Assembly: GCF_001045675.1 (NCBI RefSeq) | Contig: NZ_LEKT01000027.1 | Location: 1 to 36,220, forward strand | Direction: 5' to 3' | Length of the DNA stretch: 36,220 bases | From: Megasphaera cerevisiae DSM 20462 | GTDB taxonomy: Bacteria; Bacillota; Negativicutes; Veillonellales; Megasphaeraceae | In this document: piece after piece, positions 8,604-16,845 of the stretch | Layout of the letters: the number at the start of each line of letters is the position of its first letter | How positions within the stretch are numbered: position 1 is the first letter of the stretch | The notes under the pieces: generated by a model | The model's database searches: none | Told to the model about the DNA's origin: nothing | Seen by the model: the letters and a program-made list of their open reading frames with translations, nothing else | Made by a program: the position numbers and the translations under genes

Positions 8604-9422
8604 ATGCCAGAATTACCGGAAGTAGAGACGGTCCGGGCTTATATAGACCGGTGCGTTTCAGGACAATATATAAAGAATATTGAAATATTTCTGCCGCGGC
8701 TGATTAAAAATGCCACGGCTGAGGAGTTTGCTGCGGCGTTGACAGGGCAGATGATCCAGTCTGTCCGGCGTCGGGGAAAGTATCTTCGAGTGCAGTGCAG
8801 CGGGGCGGTGTCGCTGCTGGTGCATCTGCGGATGACGGGGAGTCTTTTGTATGAAGAGCCGTGTCGGGATGTCCCGGCCCGGAGGATTTTATTTCGGCTC
8901 AGCAAGGGCTGTCTTACATACCGGGATATACGGACGCTGGGATGTCTGTGGCTGGTGCCTTCTCAAGGGAAAACAGGCATCAGCGGCTATGATTCTCTGG
9001 GACCTGACGGCACGAGCCCGGAATTCACCGTACCGTATTTACAGGCGGCCTTGAAAGGGAGTCATCGGAAAATCAAAGCGTTTTTGCTGGATCAGACGGC
9101 CGTGGCCGGCTTGGGCAATATTTATGTTGACGAGGCTCTTTTTCAGGCCCATATCCGACCGTCCCGGCGTTGTGACCGCATCAGCAGAAGAGATAGTGAA
9201 CGCTTGCATGATGCTGTTGTTCAGGTACTGCGGACGGGATTGGAAAATGGCGGTACGACGATTCGGGATTTTATCAACGGCAGAGGCAGCGCAGGGCATA
9301 ATCAGGATTTTCTTTGCGTATACGGCAGAGAGGGCAAGCCCTGTCCCGTATGCGGCGAGCCTATCAAATACGTAAAGCTGGCAGGGCGGGGGACACGCTA
9401 TTGCCCGCATTGCCAGAAATAA
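8604..9422 (+). CDS. mutM: formamidopyrimidine-DNA glycosylase
   Basis: Bifunctional glycosylase/AP lyase that removes 8-oxoguanine and formamidopyrimidines in base-excision repair. The N-terminus PELPEVETVR supplies the catalytic proline (after Met removal) and Glu. RRGKYL contains the conserved lysine and HLRMTGSL follows. The helix-two-turn-helix region contains GLGNIYVDEALFQAHI. The C-terminus has a CxxC...CxxC zinc finger (CPVCGEP ... YCPHC) with the GRGTRYC arginine that contacts the lesion. The 272 residues are normal. ATG 8604 is 8 bases after the polA stop with AGGAGG between, so the two are co-translated in one operon. Confidence 0.97.
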   Translation: MPELPEVETVRAYIDRCVSGQYIKNIEIFLPRLIKNATAEEFAAALTGQMIQSVRRRGKYLRVQCSGAVSLLVHLRMTGSLLYEEPCRDVPARRILFRLSKGCLTYRDIRTLGCLWLVPSQGKTGISGYDSLGPDGTSPEFTVPYLQAALKGSHRKIKAFLLDQTAVAGLGNIYVDEALFQAHIRPSRRCDRISRRDSERLHDAVVQVLRTGLENGGTTIRDFINGRGSAGHNQDFLCVYGREGKPCPVCGEPIKYVKLAGRGTRYCPHCQK

Positions 9423-9433
9423 GGAGGGTACGC

Positions 9434-10045
9434 ATGTATCGTATTGGATTGACCGGCGGGATCGCGTCGGGAAAAAGCACCGTTGTCGCTATACTGAAGT
9501 CCTGGGGGGCTGCGGTTATCGATTGTGACATCCTTGCCCGTCAGGCCGCAGCGCCGGGGTCTGACGGGCTGATTGCAGTGCGTCAGGCTTTTGGCCCGCA
9601 GGCGCTGCTGGCTGATGGAACGATGGATCGGGCCTATATCGGCAGCATCGTTTTTCAGGAACCGTCCCGCAAAAAGGAATTGGAGGATATTTTATTTCCT
9701 TTTATTCATCGACAGATTGCCGATGAAACAAGGCGGATCGAGAAAATTGAAAAAAGATTATTTCTTTTTCTTGACATGCCCCTGCTCTTTGAGGTAAAAT
9801 ATCATTCGTACGTTGATGAAGCATGGCTCGTGTACGTGGATCCCGAAACACAGCTCAGACGGCTGATGGCACGGAACAATTTTACGGAACGTGAAGCGTT
9901 GGCACGCATACAGGCTCAGCTTCCCATAGATGAAAAACGGTCATTGGCACAGGTGATCATCGATAATGCCGGTTCTTTGGAAAACACGAAAGAACAAGTG
10001 CGTCTTCAATGGGATCTGTTGATGTCCCGAATTCGAAATCTATAG
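9434..10045 (+). CDS. coaE: dephospho-CoA kinase
   Basis: Catalyses the last step of coenzyme A synthesis, ATP-dependent phosphorylation of dephospho-CoA. The 203 residues begin MYRIGLTGGIASGKST, a P-loop at residues 8-16. They continue with VIDCDILAR (substrate-site Asp), FLDMPLLFE and the LID-like segment RLMARNNFTEREALARI. The conserved Asp-Asn near the end (VIIDNAGSLENTKEQV) matches the family. I chose ATG 9434 because AAGGAGGG lies at 9421-9428; an upstream in-frame ATG at 9314 would overlap mutM by more than 100 bases. The order polA-mutM-coaE suggests one operon. Confidence 0.97.
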   Translation: MYRIGLTGGIASGKSTVVAILKSWGAAVIDCDILARQAAAPGSDGLIAVRQAFGPQALLADGTMDRAYIGSIVFQEPSRKKELEDILFPFIHRQIADETRRIEKIEKRLFLFLDMPLLFEVKYHSYVDEAWLVYVDPETQLRRLMARNNFTEREALARIQAQLPIDEKRSLAQVIIDNAGSLENTKEQVRLQWDLLMSRIRNL

Positions 10046-10056
10046 GGGAAAATGCA

Positions 10057-10632
10057 TTGAGACGGAAAAGTAACACTAAAGGAAAAATTATCATAGCGGT
10101 CATAGTGGCATGCTTTTCTGTATCCTATTTTTTTTCCTGGAAGGATACAGTTATGCGGGAGTTTGTTTATCCTCTCCAATATGATTACATGGTACGGCAG
10201 TATGCATATGAAGAACATGTCGAACCTGCTTTGGTAGCATCTGTTATTTTAGTGGAAAGCAAATTTGATCGGACGGCGGCATCTCACCGCGGCGCTGTGG
10301 GCCTGATGCAGATCATGCCGGATACGGGAGACTGGATCGCCGAAGAAATGAATTTGTCTGATTACCAGCCGGAACGGCTCAATGATGTGCGTACAAATAT
10401 CCGGATGGGCACTTGGTATCTGGCGTATTTGCTGAAAGAATACGAGGGCAATAAGATACTGGCGCTGGCGGCATATAATGCCGGACGGGGACATGTCGAT
10501 TCGTGGATGAAGCAATATGGGTGGAAAAAAGATTTTTCGAAAATCGAAGAAATACCCTTTTCAGAAACGCGGGAATATGTTAGAATAGTTTTGCTGAACG
10601 AAAAACAGTACAATCAACTTTATGGTTTCTAA
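10057..10632 (+). CDS. membrane-anchored lytic transglycosylase (SLT domain)
   Basis: Peptidoglycan-cleaving lytic transglycosylase of the Slt70/MltE-like catalytic family, probably anchored in the inner membrane and acting in the periplasm. From the TTG at 10057 it has 191 residues: a short basic N-terminus, a membrane segment at about 10-27 (IIIAVIVACFSVSYFF), then the SLT domain. The catalytic Glu is E67 in VILVESKFD, followed by GAVGLMQIMPDTG and, later, ALAAYNAGRGHVDSW. The TTG start has AGGGGAA at 10044-10050 overlapping the coaE stop. A longer reading from ATG 10009 would run 37 bases into coaE without a ribosome site. Following coaE with an SLT gene is a common Firmicutes arrangement. 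Confidence 0.92.
   Translation: MRRKSNTKGKIIIAVIVACFSVSYFFSWKDTVMREFVYPLQYDYMVRQYAYEEHVEPALVASVILVESKFDRTAASHRGAVGLMQIMPDTGDWIAEEMNLSDYQPERLNDVRTNIRMGTWYLAYLLKEYEGNKILALAAYNAGRGHVDSWMKQYGWKKDFSKIEEIPFSETREYVRIVLLNEKQYNQLYGF
10558..10586 (+). promoter_or_regulatory. possible promoter of tRNA-Leu inside the end of the transglycosylase gene
   Basis: TTTTCA (10558-10563), a 17-base spacer and TAGAAT (10581-10586) lie 55 bases before the tRNA. The match is moderate, and read-through from the polA operon is an alternative. Confidence 0.4.
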
Positions 10633-10640
10633 TTGATTAT

Positions 10641-10725
10641 GCGGTTGTGGCGGAATGGCAGACGCGCTGTCTTCAGGCGGCAGTGATTAATTATCGTGCG
10701 GGTTCAACTCCCGCCAACCGCACCA
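10641..10725 (+). tRNA. tRNA-Leu (anticodon CAG)
   Basis: 85 bases including an encoded CCA. The acceptor stem GCGGTTG (10641-10647) pairs with CAACCGC (10715-10721). The anticodon stem is CTGTC/GGCAG (10667-10671 with 10679-10683), with loop TTCAGGC and anticodon CAG at 10674-10676. There is a class II long variable arm and a T arm GCGGG/CCCGC around TTCAACT. It reads CUG leucine codons. Confidence 0.97.
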
Positions 10726-10735
10726 CACTTACCTT

Positions 10736-11416
10736 ATGAATGAGACATTGATTGAAACACTCAAACAATGGAATATCATTACTGTTCTCCCACTTCAGGT
10801 GGGAGATTTTCAGTTATCGGAAGAACGTCGGATGATTCGGGAACAGGATGAGGACAAGGAATATCTTATCTTTATATACCGGAATGACCGGAATGGCTGG
10901 ACTGTCCGGGCTGTTTTCAACCCGGCTTCCGGCGAGTTTTCCATCCGCACGGATATTGGCATGCTGGAATTTGCTCTTATTGAATTCATTACGGATGTCT
11001 TTGATCAGTTCCGTGCTATGGTGGAGGAACGCCTTCCCCGTATTATACAGACCTACTACGTAGACCGGTGCCGTAATTTCAGCGTTATCCTTCAAAATAA
11101 GGGATTGCCCGCTGTCGCGTGGGATTCCTTTCTTCCCGAAGAATACAAGGGGTTCCGGCGTCTTGTCAAGCCGAACGAGGCTGTGCGCATTATTAATGGC
11201 TCTTACATGGTTTTGTCATATTATAATGCGGAAACAAAAAGCGGACTGTCGGTGATGTATAATGTATTGCGCGATGATTTTTTTGCCGAACGGCGCATTC
11301 ATAATTTTCCTAATCTGGTTCATGATTTTGACAGCGAGTCATTGAGGGATTTGCAGTCGGCACTGCAAAAGCGCCTGCTGCCCGTCTTGGACGAGATACT
11401 GGCCGATATGGATTGA
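10736..11416 (+). CDS. conserved-looking hypothetical protein, 226 aa
   Basis: I do not recognise this protein. It is soluble, mixed alpha/beta, has no signal peptide or membrane segment, and is rich in charged and aromatic residues (DKEYLIFIYRNDRNGWTVRA, YYVDRCRNFSVIL, MVLSYYNAETKSGLSVMYN). It ends in an acidic helix (LQKRLLPVLDEILADMD). Coding quality is good throughout. The ATG at 10736 is only 10 bases after the tRNA CCA end and has no Shine-Dalgarno; an 8-bp hairpin with TTTT covers codons 17-25. A later start, such as the ATG of RRMIREQ near 10831, therefore cannot be excluded. Nothing in the neighbourhood fixes a role. Confidence 0.7.
   Translation: MNETLIETLKQWNIITVLPLQVGDFQLSEERRMIREQDEDKEYLIFIYRNDRNGWTVRAVFNPASGEFSIRTDIGMLEFALIEFITDVFDQFRAMVEERLPRIIQTYYVDRCRNFSVILQNKGLPAVAWDSFLPEEYKGFRRLVKPNEAVRIINGSYMVLSYYNAETKSGLSVMYNVLRDDFFAERRIHNFPNLVHDFDSESLRDLQSALQKRLLPVLDEILADMD
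10786..10810 (+). terminator. hairpin with short T-run just after tRNA-Leu, inside the next ORF
   Basis: TCTCCCAC (10786-10793) and GTGGGAGA (10799-10806) pair perfectly around the loop TTCAG, followed by TTTT. It could terminate the tRNA transcript or attenuate the following gene, although it lies within the predicted coding start. The T-run is short. Confidence 0.45.
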
Positions 11417-11433
11417 TTTATAGGCCGTCAGCG

Positions 11434-11462
11434 TTGTCACATGGGTTGACAGGTGGTATACT
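11434..11462 (+). promoter_or_regulatory. promoter of the rimP-nusA-infB operon
   Basis: TTGTCA (11434-11439), an exact 17-base spacer and TATACT (11457-11462). It lies about 90 bases upstream of rimP, before the leader hairpin. A second TTGACA at 11446 overlaps it, with TAACTT at 11468 at 16-base spacing. Confidence 0.75.
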
Positions 11463-11483
11463 AAAAGTAACTTAGGCTTTTTT

Positions 11484-11517
11484 GTTAAGAGTGGGTGTAC
11501 GCCCACTCTTAACTTTT
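11484..11517 (+). promoter_or_regulatory. leader hairpin upstream of rimP (attenuator-like)
   Basis: GTTAAGAGTGGG (11484-11495) pairs perfectly with CCCACTCTTAAC (11502-11513), leaving a 6-base loop, followed by TTTT. It lies between the promoter and rimP, so it sits in the operon leader as an intrinsic-terminator-like element. Because the operon encodes NusA, a pausing and termination factor, autoregulation here is plausible but inferred. Confidence 0.65.
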
Positions 11518-11552
11518 ACCCATACTATTTTGAAAGATAGCTGGTGAATACT

Positions 11553-12014
11553 ATGAAACGTGAACGAATTGAAGAATTGATCGCACAGGAAGTAGAACAG
11601 ATTATTGAAGGCACGGCGCTCGAATTGGTGGATGTTGAATATGTACGCGAAAAAAACTGGTATTTGCGTGTCTTTATCGATAAAGAAGGCGGTGTCGGCT
11701 TGGACGATTGTCAGGCAGTTAGTGAAAAGCTGAGTGCTGTGCTTGATGAGACGGATCCCATTACCGATAATTATTTGCTGGAAGTATCGTCGCCGGGATT
11801 GGATCGTATTTTGAAAAAGGACAAGGATTTTATCCGCTATGCCGGAAGAGATGTGGATATTCATTTCTTTAAGCCCTATCAGGGAACTAAGGATATGGTC
11901 GCCGTTTTGGCCGGGAAGAGCGCTGACGGTATGCTGACAGTACGCGTGGATGGAAATGAAGAAACGATCGATATGAAGGAAATATCACAAATCAGGTTGC
12001 ATATTGATTTTTAG
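11553..12014 (+). CDS. rimP: ribosome maturation factor RimP
   Basis: Assembly factor for the 30S subunit, acting on the S12/central pseudoknot region. The 153 residues carry the family pattern: LVDVEYVREKNWYLRVFIDKEGG, LDDCQAVSEKLSAVLDE and LEVSSPGLDRILKK (the SSPGLDR signature), then an SH3-like C-terminal domain. ATG 11553 is preceded by the weak site CTGGTG; a GTG at 11544 in frame would add three residues and would consume that site. First gene of the operon and directly upstream of nusA, as in nearly all Firmicutes. Confidence 0.95.
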   Translation: MKRERIEELIAQEVEQIIEGTALELVDVEYVREKNWYLRVFIDKEGGVGLDDCQAVSEKLSAVLDETDPITDNYLLEVSSPGLDRILKKDKDFIRYAGRDVDIHFFKPYQGTKDMVAVLAGKSADGMLTVRVDGNEETIDMKEISQIRLHIDF

Positions 12015-12028
12015 TGGAGGTTGTAAAC

Positions 12029-13171
12029 GTGAATAAAGAATTGCTTAATGCTATTGCCTATTTGTCCAAGGAAAAAGGTGTGTCGGCGGATGTTATCTGT
12101 GATTCTCTGGAGGCCGTGCTGATTACGGCATACAAAAAGGAACCCGGTTCAAATCCGCTGGCGGAAGTAGAATTAAATCGTCAGACCGGGGATTACCGCA
12201 TTATGGCTGCAAAAACGGTATCGGAAGAGGTGGAGAATTCACATGCACAGATTTCATTGGATGATGCCAGAGCACTGGATCCTGATTATGAACCGGGGGA
12301 TATTGTCAATGTCGATGTTACGCCGTCCAATTTCGGACGTATCGCGGCACAGGCGGCCAAGCAGGTCATGATTCAGCGTCTCCGTGAGGCAGAACGAAGT
12401 ATTGTCTACGATGAATTTTCCAATCGCACAGATGATATTATTACCGGGATTATTCAGCGGATCGAGCAGAAGAATGTCTATGTCGACTTAGGAAAGGCAG
12501 AGGCGGTTCTTCCCGTATCGGAACAGATTCCGACAGAGACCTATACGGTCGGCGAACGCATTAAATGTTATGTAGTGGAAGTGCGCAAGACGACAAAGGG
12601 AGCACAGATACTTGTTTCCCGTACGCATCCGGGTCTTTTAAAACGGTTGTTTGAATTAGAAGTACCGGAAATTTATGAAGGCGTTGTTGAATTGAAGTCA
12701 GTTGCCCGTGAACCGGGACGACGCTCTAAAATTGCTGTATATTCTCGTGATGCCAATGTTGATTCCGTTGGTGCCTGTGTAGGCCCGAAGGGCACACGCG
12801 TACAAAATATTGTAACGGAATTGCAGAATGAAAAAATTGATATTGTCAAGTGGGATGACGATCCGGCTGTTTACATTGCCAATGCTCTCAGTCCGGCGCA
12901 GGTTATTTCCGTAACTGTTGACGAAGCGGAAAAGTCCTCCAGTGTTGTCGTTCCGGATTATCAATTATCGCTGGCTATCGGCAAGGCAGGTCAGAATGCC
13001 CGTTTGGCCGCTAAGCTGACGAACTGGAAGATCGATATCAAGAGTGAAAGTCAGGCGGAAGAGCTGCCGGCTGAAGAACCGGATACACCAGCATCCGATC
13101 AGGATATGGATATTCTCAGTGATTTGGCGGGTCCGTTTGATGAAGCCGATACGGAACAAGCCGAGAAGTAG
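12029..13171 (+). CDS. nusA: transcription termination/antitermination factor NusA
   Basis: RNA-polymerase-associated factor that controls pausing, intrinsic termination and antitermination. The 380 residues (B. subtilis 371) comprise an N-terminal polymerase-binding domain (MNKELLNAIAYLSKEKGV), an S1 domain (about 130-200, IITGIIQRIEQKNVYVDLG), two KH domains (VGACVGPKGTRVQNI and LSLAIGKAGQNARLAAKL) and a short acidic tail. It has no extra AR repeats, as expected for Firmicutes. I chose GTG 12029 because GGAGG is at 12016-12020; a GTG at 12014 would place the ribosome site inside the gene. It starts 14 bases after rimP. Confidence 0.97.
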   Translation: MNKELLNAIAYLSKEKGVSADVICDSLEAVLITAYKKEPGSNPLAEVELNRQTGDYRIMAAKTVSEEVENSHAQISLDDARALDPDYEPGDIVNVDVTPSNFGRIAAQAAKQVMIQRLREAERSIVYDEFSNRTDDIITGIIQRIEQKNVYVDLGKAEAVLPVSEQIPTETYTVGERIKCYVVEVRKTTKGAQILVSRTHPGLLKRLFELEVPEIYEGVVELKSVAREPGRRSKIAVYSRDANVDSVGACVGPKGTRVQNIVTELQNEKIDIVKWDDDPAVYIANALSPAQVISVTVDEAEKSSSVVVPDYQLSLAIGKAGQNARLAAKLTNWKIDIKSESQAEELPAEEPDTPASDQDMDILSDLAGPFDEADTEQAEK

Positions 13172-13181
13172 GAGGCGCTCC

Positions 13182-13442
13182 ATGAAACAAAAGAAGATAC
13201 CTCTTCGCGTCTGTGCCGGCTGCCAGGAGCAGAAGAGCAAGAAAGAAATGATCCGTATCGTCCGCACACCCGAGGGAGCTGTGGAAATCGATAAAACAGG
13301 TAAAAAATCAGGTCGTGGCGTGTACGTCTGTCAAAATGAGGCCTGTCTGGAAAAGGCCTACAAGGAACACCGTTTGGAACGGTCGCTCAAAACGAAAGTA
13401 TCCGACGAAATCTATGCCGCGTTGAAACAGGAACTGTTATGA
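13182..13442 (+). CDS. ylxR: YlxR/RnpM RNA-binding protein
   Basis: Small basic RNA-binding protein of the YlxR family (DUF448), recently described in B. subtilis as RnpM, a modulator of RNase P. The 86 residues show the family signature RVCAGCQEQKSKKEMIRIVR, then GKKSGRGVYVC and the late CLEKA. ATG 13182 follows GGAGG at 13171-13175; the open frame extends upstream into nusA but has no ribosome site. Its last bases overlap the next start as ATGA. Confidence 0.93.
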   Translation: MKQKKIPLRVCAGCQEQKSKKEMIRIVRTPEGAVEIDKTGKKSGRGVYVCQNEACLEKAYKEHRLERSLKTKVSDEIYAALKQELL

Positions 13443-13765
13443 CCTCCCGTGAACAGATTGGAAATCTTCTGGGGCTTGCCTGCCGGGCTCGTAAAACGGT
13501 TTGCGGTGATTTTGCTGCTGTAAGCCATTTGAAAAAACGTACGGTGCCGATGTTGTTTTTAGCAAGGGATGGCGGCGATGACAATGTGGAAAAGTATCGC
13601 CGTTTGGCGGAACGCAAGAGCATCCGGGTTATAGATATATTTACAAAAGAAGAATTGGGACGGGCTGTGGGAAAAACGCAGAATGTAGTCGTTCTGCTGA
13701 CTGACGCAGGCTTTGCCAGGGCGATAGAGAAAGCGATGAGAGCGATGGACAAAGGGGGTAACTAG
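13439..13765 (+). CDS. ylxQ: YlxQ, L7Ae-family RNA-binding protein
   Basis: Ribosomal L7Ae/L30e/Gadd45-fold protein that probably binds kink-turn RNA. The 108 residues begin REQIGNLLGLACRARKTVCG, typical of this family, and contain LFLARDGGDDNVEKY and NVVVLLTDAGFARAI. It overlaps ylxR by four bases (ATGA), implying translational coupling, and is immediately followed by infB, the standard position. No signal or membrane segment. Confidence 0.9.
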   Translation: MTSREQIGNLLGLACRARKTVCGDFAAVSHLKKRTVPMLFLARDGGDDNVEKYRRLAERKSIRVIDIFTKEELGRAVGKTQNVVVLLTDAGFARAIEKAMRAMDKGGN

Positions 13766-16483
13766 ATGACGAAAAGAGTATACGAAGCTGCAAAGGAATA
13801 TGGTGTTTCCGCTAAAGCGATCATCAAGACATTGGAAGAGCACAACATAAAAGCTGGTAATTTTACCGGTATTGACGATACCATGGGACATATTTTGGAT
13901 AAGTCCTTTAAATCACCTAAAAAAATGGAAAAACAGGGAGTTGATGAGAGCAACGTGATGACAGATACTACTCGTAAAATAAATGACGGCAGCCGTTCTA
14001 ATCAAATGAAGGGTCAGAGCGGAAATGTAAAGCAGACAGAATCGGCGCAGAAGCCAGGACATGCCGATAATAAAGACCGGCAGAATAGTGCCAGACGACA
14101 GACGGCTACGGGAAACCGCGATGGGCAGAACAGCCGGAATACGCAAAATTCCCGTGACGGCCGGAATAATCGCAATACGCAGGGAAATCGTGACGGTCAA
14201 AATCGAGGAATGCAGAGCAACCGTGATGGCCAGAATCGCAATACGCAGGGGCGGGATAGCCAGGGCCGCAGCACGCAGAGCAGCCGTGATGGACAGAATC
14301 GCGGTGCCCAGGGAAATCGGGATAGCCAGAGCCGCAATACACCGAACAGCCGCGGCGGACAGAATAACCGTAGTACCCCTGCAAATCGAAATGGGCAGAA
14401 CAACCGCAGCGGTCAGCCCGGTCAGAATGCGCAGGGCAGTCAGAACCGCAGCACGCCGGATAAGAAAAATGACAGCAGTCAGCAGAACCGCACGAATGAC
14501 GGGAAACGGACAAAATATTTTGGCCGTCCGCAGCAGGGCAGTGAAAACCGCAATGATCCCAAGAAAAACAAGCGGGGACCTCATACGAAAAATAATACCG
14601 CTGTAAAGGCCAGCAGACCGCACACGTTGTTATCTAACGTTTTGAATAAGGGTAAAAATAAAAACAACAGACATAATCAGCGAAATCAATCTAATCAGCG
14701 TGATATAACGGGAATGGAACCGATGAGAAAGAAAAATTATCCCGAAGCGATTACGCTGCCGGAAACAATCATTATTAAGGATTTTGCGGAAAAACTGGGC
14801 CGTGAAGTGGCTGAGGTCATTAAAAAGCTCCTGATGGGCGGCATTATGGTGACGATTAATCAGGAAATTGATTTTGACACAGCCTCTCTGATCGCTGATG
14901 AATTTGGCGTGACGGTTACGAAGGAAGCACCGCCTGAGGATCCTACGGAAATTGAAGAAATCGTTGATTTGCCGGAAACGCTTAAGGGCCGTCCGCCTGT
15001 TGTCACGATTATGGGCCATGTTGATCATGGTAAGACCAGTCTTTTGGATGCGATCCGTCAGACGAATGTGACCAGTCATGAAGCCGGCGGCATTACGCAG
15101 CATATCGGTGCGTATCAGGTGCGGTATAACGGTAGAAAAATCGTATTTATGGATACACCGGGGCATGAAGCTTTTACTGCTATGCGTGCCCGCGGGGCGC
15201 AGGTAACGGATATTGCTGTTCTTGTTGTAGCGGCGGATGACGGTGTTATGCCGCAGACCATCGAATCTATCAATCATGCTAAATCTGCCGGCGTGCCGAT
15301 TATCGTTGCTATCAACAAAATTGATAAGGAAGGCGCCAATCCGGATCACGTCATGCAGCAGCTTACCGAATACGGTCTGGTCAGTGAGGATTGGGGTGGT
15401 GATACCATTGTGGTTCCCGTTTCAGCGCACAAGAAGATCGGTCTTGATGAGTTGTTGGAAAACATTCTTGTCCTTGCCGAAGTCCTGGACTTGAAAGCCA
15501 ATCCGGATCGGCCGGCGCAGGGGGTTGTTATTGAAGCCAAGCTGGATAAAGGCCGTGGTCCGGTAGCCTCTGTTCTTATACAAAAAGGGACACTGCATGT
15601 GGGAGATACCATTATTGTAGGTACGTGCTTTGGCAAGGTCCGGGCAATGACGAGCGAACGGGGAGAACGGGTAAAGAAGGCGGAGCCGTCTATACCGGTG
15701 GAAATTCTCGGCCTCAACGAAGTGCCGGAAGCCGGAGATATCCTCAATGCGACGGATGAAAAGTTGGCTCGCACGGTTGCTGATAAACGGCTGGAAAAGA
15801 AGCGCTCCTCCGAATTGCATGTCAATGCCAAGGTTACGCTGGATGATTTGTTCAACCAGATACAGCAGGGCGAGCTGAAGGAATTATCTCTTATTGTCAA
15901 GGGGGATGTACAGGGTTCTGTAGAAGCACTGAGCCAGTCGCTTCTGGCGATCAAGAGTGACGAAGTCCGTATTGCCATCGTTCATGCCGGCGTCGGCGCG
16001 ATTACTGAATCGGATATTATGCTGGCTTCCGCGTCCAATGCACTGATTATCGGCTTCAACGTTCGGCCGGATGCTTCGGCACGGAAAGCTGCTGAACACG
16101 AAAATGTCGATATGCGTACGTACCGTGTCATCTATGATGCCATCAATGATGTTGAAGCGGCTATTAAAGGGATGCTGGAAAAGAAATACGAAGAACACAT
16201 TATGGGACGGGCAGAGGTCCGCAAGATCATTACAACACCGAAGGCCATTGTTGGTGGTTCGTATATTAAGGAAGGCAAGATTACAAGTGCTGCCAAAATC
16301 CGTCTTATCCGGAACGGCATCGTTATTCATGAAGGTGAAATCGACGGGCTGCGCCGCTTTAAGGATGACGTGAAGGAAGTTGCTGCAGGCTACGAATGCG
16401 GCATTACGCTCGAAAAATATCGCGATATCAAGGAAGGCGATGAAATTGAAGCGTATGAAATGGTAGAAGTCGCGGCGGAATAA
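13766..16483 (+). CDS. infB: translation initiation factor IF-2
   Basis: GTPase that places initiator fMet-tRNA on the 30S subunit and promotes subunit joining. The 905 residues open with an IF2N domain ([22 protein letters not shown]). A long Asn/Arg/Asp/Gly/Gln-rich low-complexity linker follows (about 100-250), then a second IF2N domain ([16 protein letters not shown]). The GTPase has G1 GHVDHGKT at about 417-424, DTPGHEAF (G3) and NKID (G4). Domains II, III and IV follow, with a C-terminal initiator-tRNA-binding part ending [18 protein letters not shown] 13766 comes just after GGGGG of ylxQ. Being in one operon with nusA and rbfA couples transcription and translation factors. Confidence 0.98.
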   Translation: MTKRVYEAAKEYGVSAKAIIKTLEEHNIKAGNFTGIDDTMGHILDKSFKSPKKMEKQGVDESNVMTDTTRKINDGSRSNQMKGQSGNVKQTESAQKPGHADNKDRQNSARRQTATGNRDGQNSRNTQNSRDGRNNRNTQGNRDGQNRGMQSNRDGQNRNTQGRDSQGRSTQSSRDGQNRGAQGNRDSQSRNTPNSRGGQNNRSTPANRNGQNNRSGQPGQNAQGSQNRSTPDKKNDSSQQNRTNDGKRTKYFGRPQQGSENRNDPKKNKRGPHTKNNTAVKASRPHTLLSNVLNKGKNKNNRHNQRNQSNQRDITGMEPMRKKNYPEAITLPETIIIKDFAEKLGREVAEVIKKLLMGGIMVTINQEIDFDTASLIADEFGVTVTKEAPPEDPTEIEEIVDLPETLKGRPPVVTIMGHVDHGKTSLLDAIRQTNVTSHEAGGITQHIGAYQVRYNGRKIVFMDTPGHEAFTAMRARGAQVTDIAVLVVAADDGVMPQTIESINHAKSAGVPIIVAINKIDKEGANPDHVMQQLTEYGLVSEDWGGDTIVVPVSAHKKIGLDELLENILVLAEVLDLKANPDRPAQGVVIEAKLDKGRGPVASVLIQKGTLHVGDTIIVGTCFGKVRAMTSERGERVKKAEPSIPVEILGLNEVPEAGDILNATDEKLARTVADKRLEKKRSSELHVNAKVTLDDLFNQIQQGELKELSLIVKGDVQGSVEALSQSLLAIKSDEVRIAIVHAGVGAITESDIMLASASNALIIGFNVRPDASARKAAEHENVDMRTYRVIYDAINDVEAAIKGMLEKKYEEHIMGRAEVRKIITTPKAIVGGSYIKEGKITSAAKIRLIRNGIVIHEGEIDGLRRFKDDVKEVAAGYECGITLEKYRDIKEGDEIEAYEMVEVAAE
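14100..14480 (+). repeat. degenerate tandem repeat encoding the N/R/D/G/Q-rich IF-2 linker
   Basis: Roughly 9-12-codon degenerate units of the type NRDGQNR with NTQ or STQ are repeated many times within infB. The DNA repeats (for example cgtgatgg-cagaatcgc with cgcaggg) could recombine or slip. The biased composition also opens long false frames on the other strand. Confidence 0.75.
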
Positions 16484-16497
16484 AGTGAGGAAGACAT

Positions 16498-16845
16498 ATG
16501 GGAGAATTACGAGTACGAAAAATACAAGAATTCATTAAGCAGGAGGTATCCAGTATTCTCCTGCGCGAATTAAAGGACCCGCGTGTCGGTTTTATTACCG
16601 TAACGGATGCGAGGATTACCGGTGATCTGCGGGAAGCTGTCGTATACGTCAGTCTCTTTGGCAGTGATACAGAGAAAAAAGAAACGCTGCAGGCTTTGAA
16701 AAGCGCTACCGGTTACATTCGGACAGAAGTAGGCCGGCGCTTGGGAATTCGATATTCACCGACGATTGAATTTAAAGAAGATACATCCTTGGATTATGGT
16801 ATGAAGATCGACAAGATACTTCGTGACATTGAAAAAAAGGACTGA
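16498..16845 (+). CDS. rbfA: 30S ribosome-binding factor RbfA
   Basis: Late 30S assembly and cold-adaptation factor that binds near helix 1 of 16S rRNA. The 115 residues form a single KH-like domain: RVRKIQEFIKQEVSSIL, LKDPRVGFITVTDARITGDL, AVVYVSLFG, and the final RLGIRYSPTIEFKEDTSLDYG. ATG 16498 follows GAGGAA. Its stop (TGA 16843-16845) overlaps the next start. The gene ylxP, which sits between infB and rbfA in B. subtilis, is missing here. Confidence 0.96.
   Translation: MGELRVRKIQEFIKQEVSSILLRELKDPRVGFITVTDARITGDLREAVVYVSLFGSDTEKKETLQALKSATGYIRTEVGRRLGIRYSPTIEFKEDTSLDYGMKIDKILRDIEKKD

Noticed and set aside
14100-14480. Repeat stretch considered as a CRISPR array
   Set aside because: Units are short, degenerate, contiguous and in coding frame inside infB; there are no spacers.
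13913-14623. Several long overlapping minus-strand frames opposite the IF-2 linker
   Set aside because: They arise from the repetitive N/R/G/Q codons; the resulting Ile/Ala- or Cys/Ser-rich translations are typical artefacts.
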